DNA of 64,000 nucleotides from Symmachiella macrocystis. GTDB taxonomy: Bacteria > Planctomycetota > Planctomycetia > Planctomycetales > Planctomycetaceae. The stretch lies in assembly GCF_007860075.1 (NCBI RefSeq), contig NZ_SJPP01000001.1:3631490-3695489 (forward strand), given 5' to 3'. The number at the start of each line of letters is the position of its first letter. Positions within the stretch are counted from its first letter, which is position 1. The notes below the pieces were generated by a model that did not search any database, had not been told where the DNA came from, and was given only the letters and a program-made list of their open reading frames with translations. Positions 61,047 through 64,000 of the stretch are shown piece after piece. The translations under genes and the position numbers were made by a program.

Positions 61047-63998
61047 TTATTTGAGCGACGTGAAATAAGCCAATAAATCGGCGACTTCTTGAGCGGGCAT
61101 GTCCCGCAATAGGAGTTCAGGCATCAGCGAAGTCGTCTGTTGTTCCATCAATTCCACTTGCTCGACCGGCACGCGCGTTTCCTTGAGCGAAGCATCCTTC
61201 AACACAATTTCGCTGTCCGTTTTGCTCACAACAATTCCTGTAAACACACGGCCCTTTTTTGTTTCAATCAGGAACGTAGCAAACTCAGGTTCGATCTTGG
61301 CCGAAGGACTGAGCATTCCTTCTAAAAGTTGCGCAGCGGTTTTTTTCTGGGCGACCTTGCGGAGATCCGGTCCTAGCGTTTCGCCGGTTTTGTCGATGCG
61401 GTGGCAATTGCGACAGGTCACACTCGCATTTTTTTCAAACAACATGCGTCCACGATTCGCATCGCCCTTTAGGGCGAGGATTTGTTCGGGTTTGATAATG
61501 CTCCCTAACCGTTTCACACGCTGTTCCTCGGGCAGAAACCGTTCAAACAGATCGCGGACTTGGCTGTCGGAATGAGCGAGAGCCTGTGCGATGATCTTGC
61601 GGCGCATCGTTTCGCCCAACGACGACTGTTGCACCGCACGCAGCGCGCGGAGTGCGCCGGTGGTTGTCGAGAGCAGTTGCGTCACGGCGACGGCTTGTTC
61701 CTCTGAACTCGTATCAGTGTTGTTGACAGCAGCAAGGTGATCATCCGTCGCCGTGGCGGGGGATTCGCTGTCGGTCGTCGCCGGCAATTGGGAAATCCAA
61801 TCGTAGATCAGCTCCACTCCAGCGTCATCCACCATCGTGGAACCGATGTGCGGCATGCGGCCTCGTCCCAATTTGGACATGCGGTACCACAGGACCGACC
61901 GGTACGGATCTCCCGGAGCAATCACACGCGCGCTCGGTATGCTGAATGTCCCTTGCGAGGGACGCTCGTTGAGCATGGTCGTCTTTGGCAATTCCAAATC
62001 GTATTGCATTTTGGAAAGGACCGAACTCCCCGCATGCATGCGGTGGCAATGCGCGCAGTTCGTGTGCAGATACGATCTTGCACGCAAATTCTGATCGGCC
62101 GCCGGATCGTGGGGATTAACGAGGACAGATTTGTCAGTCGGCTCCGACAGATCCTGGTCGAGCAAATCGACATGCGCGAACGAGCGAAGTTGGTTATCGG
62201 CCGCCGCACCATAGTGATGTTGTCGATTCAATTGAGGAGCATTGAACGCCAACGCGTTTCCCGCCCAGGGATTGTGGCAGCGCATGCACTCCGTCCGGCT
62301 GGAGAAATGCCACGTCTGTTGCCGGTGTCCACCAGGAGCGGTCGGGTCTTGAATATCAAGCGGCACATCCACTCCCTCGGCGGCGACTAACGTTGCGTCG
62401 GTCTGTTCCGGGTTCCAACGATAGCTGTATCCCTGCCAGGCGCTTCCGTCGTAATGCAGAATCTGCGTCTCAATGCGGCGGCGGCCATTGTCACTGCCCG
62501 GTTGCATGTCGAGTGAAATTGTCTTCGCCAAAACGGAATCTTTAGGAAAAACCCACGGGCTGCCTTTAGTGGTCACCGTGCCGTCGCCCGGTATTGCGAC
62601 ATAGCGCTGTGCTGTTGCCTCGTCGGCCCATGCTTCGGCGTTGATGGAATACGGGATCACCCCCTCCGCTGGAGTATGGTCGGCCACCGAACGCAACAAT
62701 CCCGTTTCACTAAGTTTATGCGGGAATTCGACTGGCGAACCGGCGGCCGGGTTGGGGACCAATCGATAAATCTCGCCGGGGGTATATCCCACCACGTAAA
62801 ATTCGCTCTTCTGGTCGGTCCCGAAACAGACTAGCTTGAGTGTCGTATCGGCGATCTCTTCTTGCGAGGTCACCCGCTCGCCATCGTATCCCACAGCCCA
62901 CATTTTTCCGGTTTCGAAATCACCGTATAGATACTTGCCCGACAGTGACCCCAGCCGCGTACCGTGATACACATGACCACCGGTGATCGAGGCTGATTCG
63001 GAGTGCGGATGCGCGACGGTCGGCGGTGAAATCGGCGACGGGCCGCGATCGACACTTGTGTGAATCGGTTGTGGACCTTCGACGGCGCTCCAGCCATAAT
63101 TTCCGCCGCGACGGACATGGTAAACCATCTCCCACAATTCCCAACCGACATCGCCCATCCACAACCGTCCGCTACGCGTGTCGAAATTCATTTTCCAGGG
63201 ATTGCGGAATCCATACGCCCAAATTTCCGGTCGCGCATCTTCGATGTCAACAAACGGATTGTCCGTTGGAATCGCATACCCCTTGCCCTCGGCCGACTGA
63301 TCGACGTCGATCCGCAATACCGACGACAACAGGTCGCTAATGTCTTGTCCGGTTTTCAGTATGTCGGGCGGATTCGGTCCCGTGCCGTCACCCGTGGAGA
63401 CATACAGATATCCGTCGTGGCCGAACTTCAGACACCCTCCGTTGTGTCCACCCGAGGGCCAGGTGATGATCGGCTTTTCACTGGCCGGATCAATCGTGGG
63501 CGGGTCGGTTTTGCTCACTGTGAATCGCGAAACGTGCGAGCCGTCCGGTATGTTTGAACCAATGACGTAACAGACATAGCAGTAGCGATTCTGCTCAAAA
63601 TCAGGATGAAACTCCAACCCGTAGAAATTGCCCGCCTTGGTGAGCGTCTTGTGCAGATCAACGACCAAGTCCGGTTTTCCGACGTCGTTGCGGTTGGGAA
63701 ACGAGTAGATTTTTCCGTGCAATTCCAACAGGAAGAGACGGTCGCTGCCCGGTGCCGGCGTCAATTCCACCGGGTTTTCAAACGACAACTGCGGAAAAAC
63801 CCGCTCGACGGTGTACGGTTTGGGCGGCTCGGGAGAACCGGTGATGCGGGACGTGGTCCAGCGCTGCCGTTGCGGTAAACCGTACGGTGCTTCGGCCGTT
63901 GCTGCTGGTTTCGCTGCCGGCTCATCAGCTGTCGCAGTCAATGGGGCCAACAAGAACCACGCCGCCCACACCCTGTATTTGGATTTCATCATACGCAT
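61047..63998 (-). CDS. Sugar-dehydrogenase-like propeller fused to a multiheme cytochrome domain
   Basis: 983 residues; several ATGs (63998, 63992, 63989) are possible, and the start may lie at the window edge, but the signal peptide (RVWAAWFLLAPLTATA) looks complete. The N-terminal ~430 residues are a PQQ-type glucose/sorbosone dehydrogenase propeller (NPVELTPAP, GGHNGGCLKFGHDGYLYVSTGDG, GFRNPWKMNFD). Three heme motifs follow: CMRCH, CAHCH and CRNCH. The last begins a TIGR02603-like domain with GPDLRKV and ending LLAYFTSL. Such fusions are extracellular sugar oxidases that pass electrons through heme; the sugar is unknown. The gene is upstream of addB with a 40-base gap. Confidence 0.88.
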   Translation of the reverse strand: MRMMKSKYRVWAAWFLLAPLTATADEPAAKPAATAEAPYGLPQRQRWTTSRITGSPEPPKPYTVERVFPQLSFENPVELTPAPGSDRLFLLELHGKIYSFPNRNDVGKPDLVVDLHKTLTKAGNFYGLEFHPDFEQNRYCYVCYVIGSNIPDGSHVSRFTVSKTDPPTIDPASEKPIITWPSGGHNGGCLKFGHDGYLYVSTGDGTGPNPPDILKTGQDISDLLSSVLRIDVDQSAEGKGYAIPTDNPFVDIEDARPEIWAYGFRNPWKMNFDTRSGRLWMGDVGWELWEMVYHVRRGGNYGWSAVEGPQPIHTSVDRGPSPISPPTVAHPHSESASITGGHVYHGTRLGSLSGKYLYGDFETGKMWAVGYDGERVTSQEEIADTTLKLVCFGTDQKSEFYVVGYTPGEIYRLVPNPAAGSPVEFPHKLSETGLLRSVADHTPAEGVIPYSINAEAWADEATAQRYVAIPGDGTVTTKGSPWVFPKDSVLAKTISLDMQPGSDNGRRRIETQILHYDGSAWQGYSYRWNPEQTDATLVAAEGVDVPLDIQDPTAPGGHRQQTWHFSSRTECMRCHNPWAGNALAFNAPQLNRQHHYGAAADNQLRSFAHVDLLDQDLSEPTDKSVLVNPHDPAADQNLRARSYLHTNCAHCHRMHAGSSVLSKMQYDLELPKTTMLNERPSQGTFSIPSARVIAPGDPYRSVLWYRMSKLGRGRMPHIGSTMVDDAGVELIYDWISQLPATTDSESPATATDDHLAAVNNTDTSSEEQAVAVTQLLSTTTGALRALRAVQQSSLGETMRRKIIAQALAHSDSQVRDLFERFLPEEQRVKRLGSIIKPEQILALKGDANRGRMLFEKNASVTCRNCHRIDKTGETLGPDLRKVAQKKTAAQLLEGMLSPSAKIEPEFATFLIETKKGRVFTGIVVSKTDSEIVLKDASLKETRVPVEQVELMEQQTTSLMPELLLRDMPAQEVADLLAYFTSLK

Positions 63999-64000
63999 GC

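Overview
This 64 kb window reads as a chromosome segment of a planctomycete (Planctomycetales-like; genus not determinable from sequence alone). The evidence is the gene content: a DUF1559 prepilin-like protein followed by a small lipoprotein, two DUF1570-type secreted HExxH proteins, DUF1080, ThuA, sulfatase, Tat-exported Gfo/Idh/MocA oxidoreductase, and a CxxCH domain of the Pirellula/Verrucomicrobium type (TIGR02603-like) in the genes at both window edges. A large share of the proteins carry Sec, Tat or lipoprotein signals. I see no rRNA, tRNA, CRISPR array, prophage or insertion sequence.

Layout. 1-9.7 kb: partial HEAT/heme protein, secreted beta-propeller, matrixin-like protease, secreted epoxide-hydrolase-like protein, DUF1559 plus lipoprotein unit, universal stress protein, Tat oxidoreductase. 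10-15.4 kb: PQQ-type propeller, DUF1570-like protein, DUF1802, phytanoyl-CoA dioxygenase-like protein, small C-terminal-heme cytochrome. 15.4-18 kb: a two-gene DUF692 (MNIO) locus with a Cys-rich Tat lipoprotein, then RNase III. 18-31.3 kb: HtrA protease, DinB-like protein, STN-like secreted protein, second DUF1570 protein, zinc-ribbon protein, thermonuclease, YHS-like secreted protein, SnoaL-like proteins, a macro-like unknown, RpiB, methyltransferase, DUF1080. 31.4-40.9 kb: ankyrin protein, RecG, sulfatase, LRR protein, M28-PDZ peptidase, ThuA protein, Cys-rich mini membrane protein. 41-44 kb: recO, BamD-like and LptE lipoproteins (outer-membrane biogenesis). 44-51.4 kb: GAF-PP2C phosphatase, SDF-type symporter with a large loop insertion, a second Gfo/Idh/MocA protein, THUMP-like methyltransferase translationally coupled to a lipoprotein. 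51.5-54 kb: CbiMQO cobalt/nickel ECF transporter. 54-64 kb: addB-addA recombination enzymes behind a large sugar-dehydrogenase/cytochrome fusion.

The most unusual locus is at 15.4-16.9 kb. A DUF692/MNIO-family enzyme lies directly downstream of a gene for a Tat-exported, lipid-anchored protein whose core has nine cysteines, mostly in C-x5-C pairs within Asn/Gly/Lys-rich repeats. This is the architecture expected of a peptide-modification (RiPP-like, metal-handling) system. However, the substrate has a Tat lipoprotein signal and no separate partner protein is encoded next to the enzyme. Other points of interest are an RNase III with Ala at a normally acidic catalytic position, an SDF transporter with about 130 extra residues after TM1, a TetR-like operator palindrome upstream of DUF1559, and several families of short intergenic palindromes.
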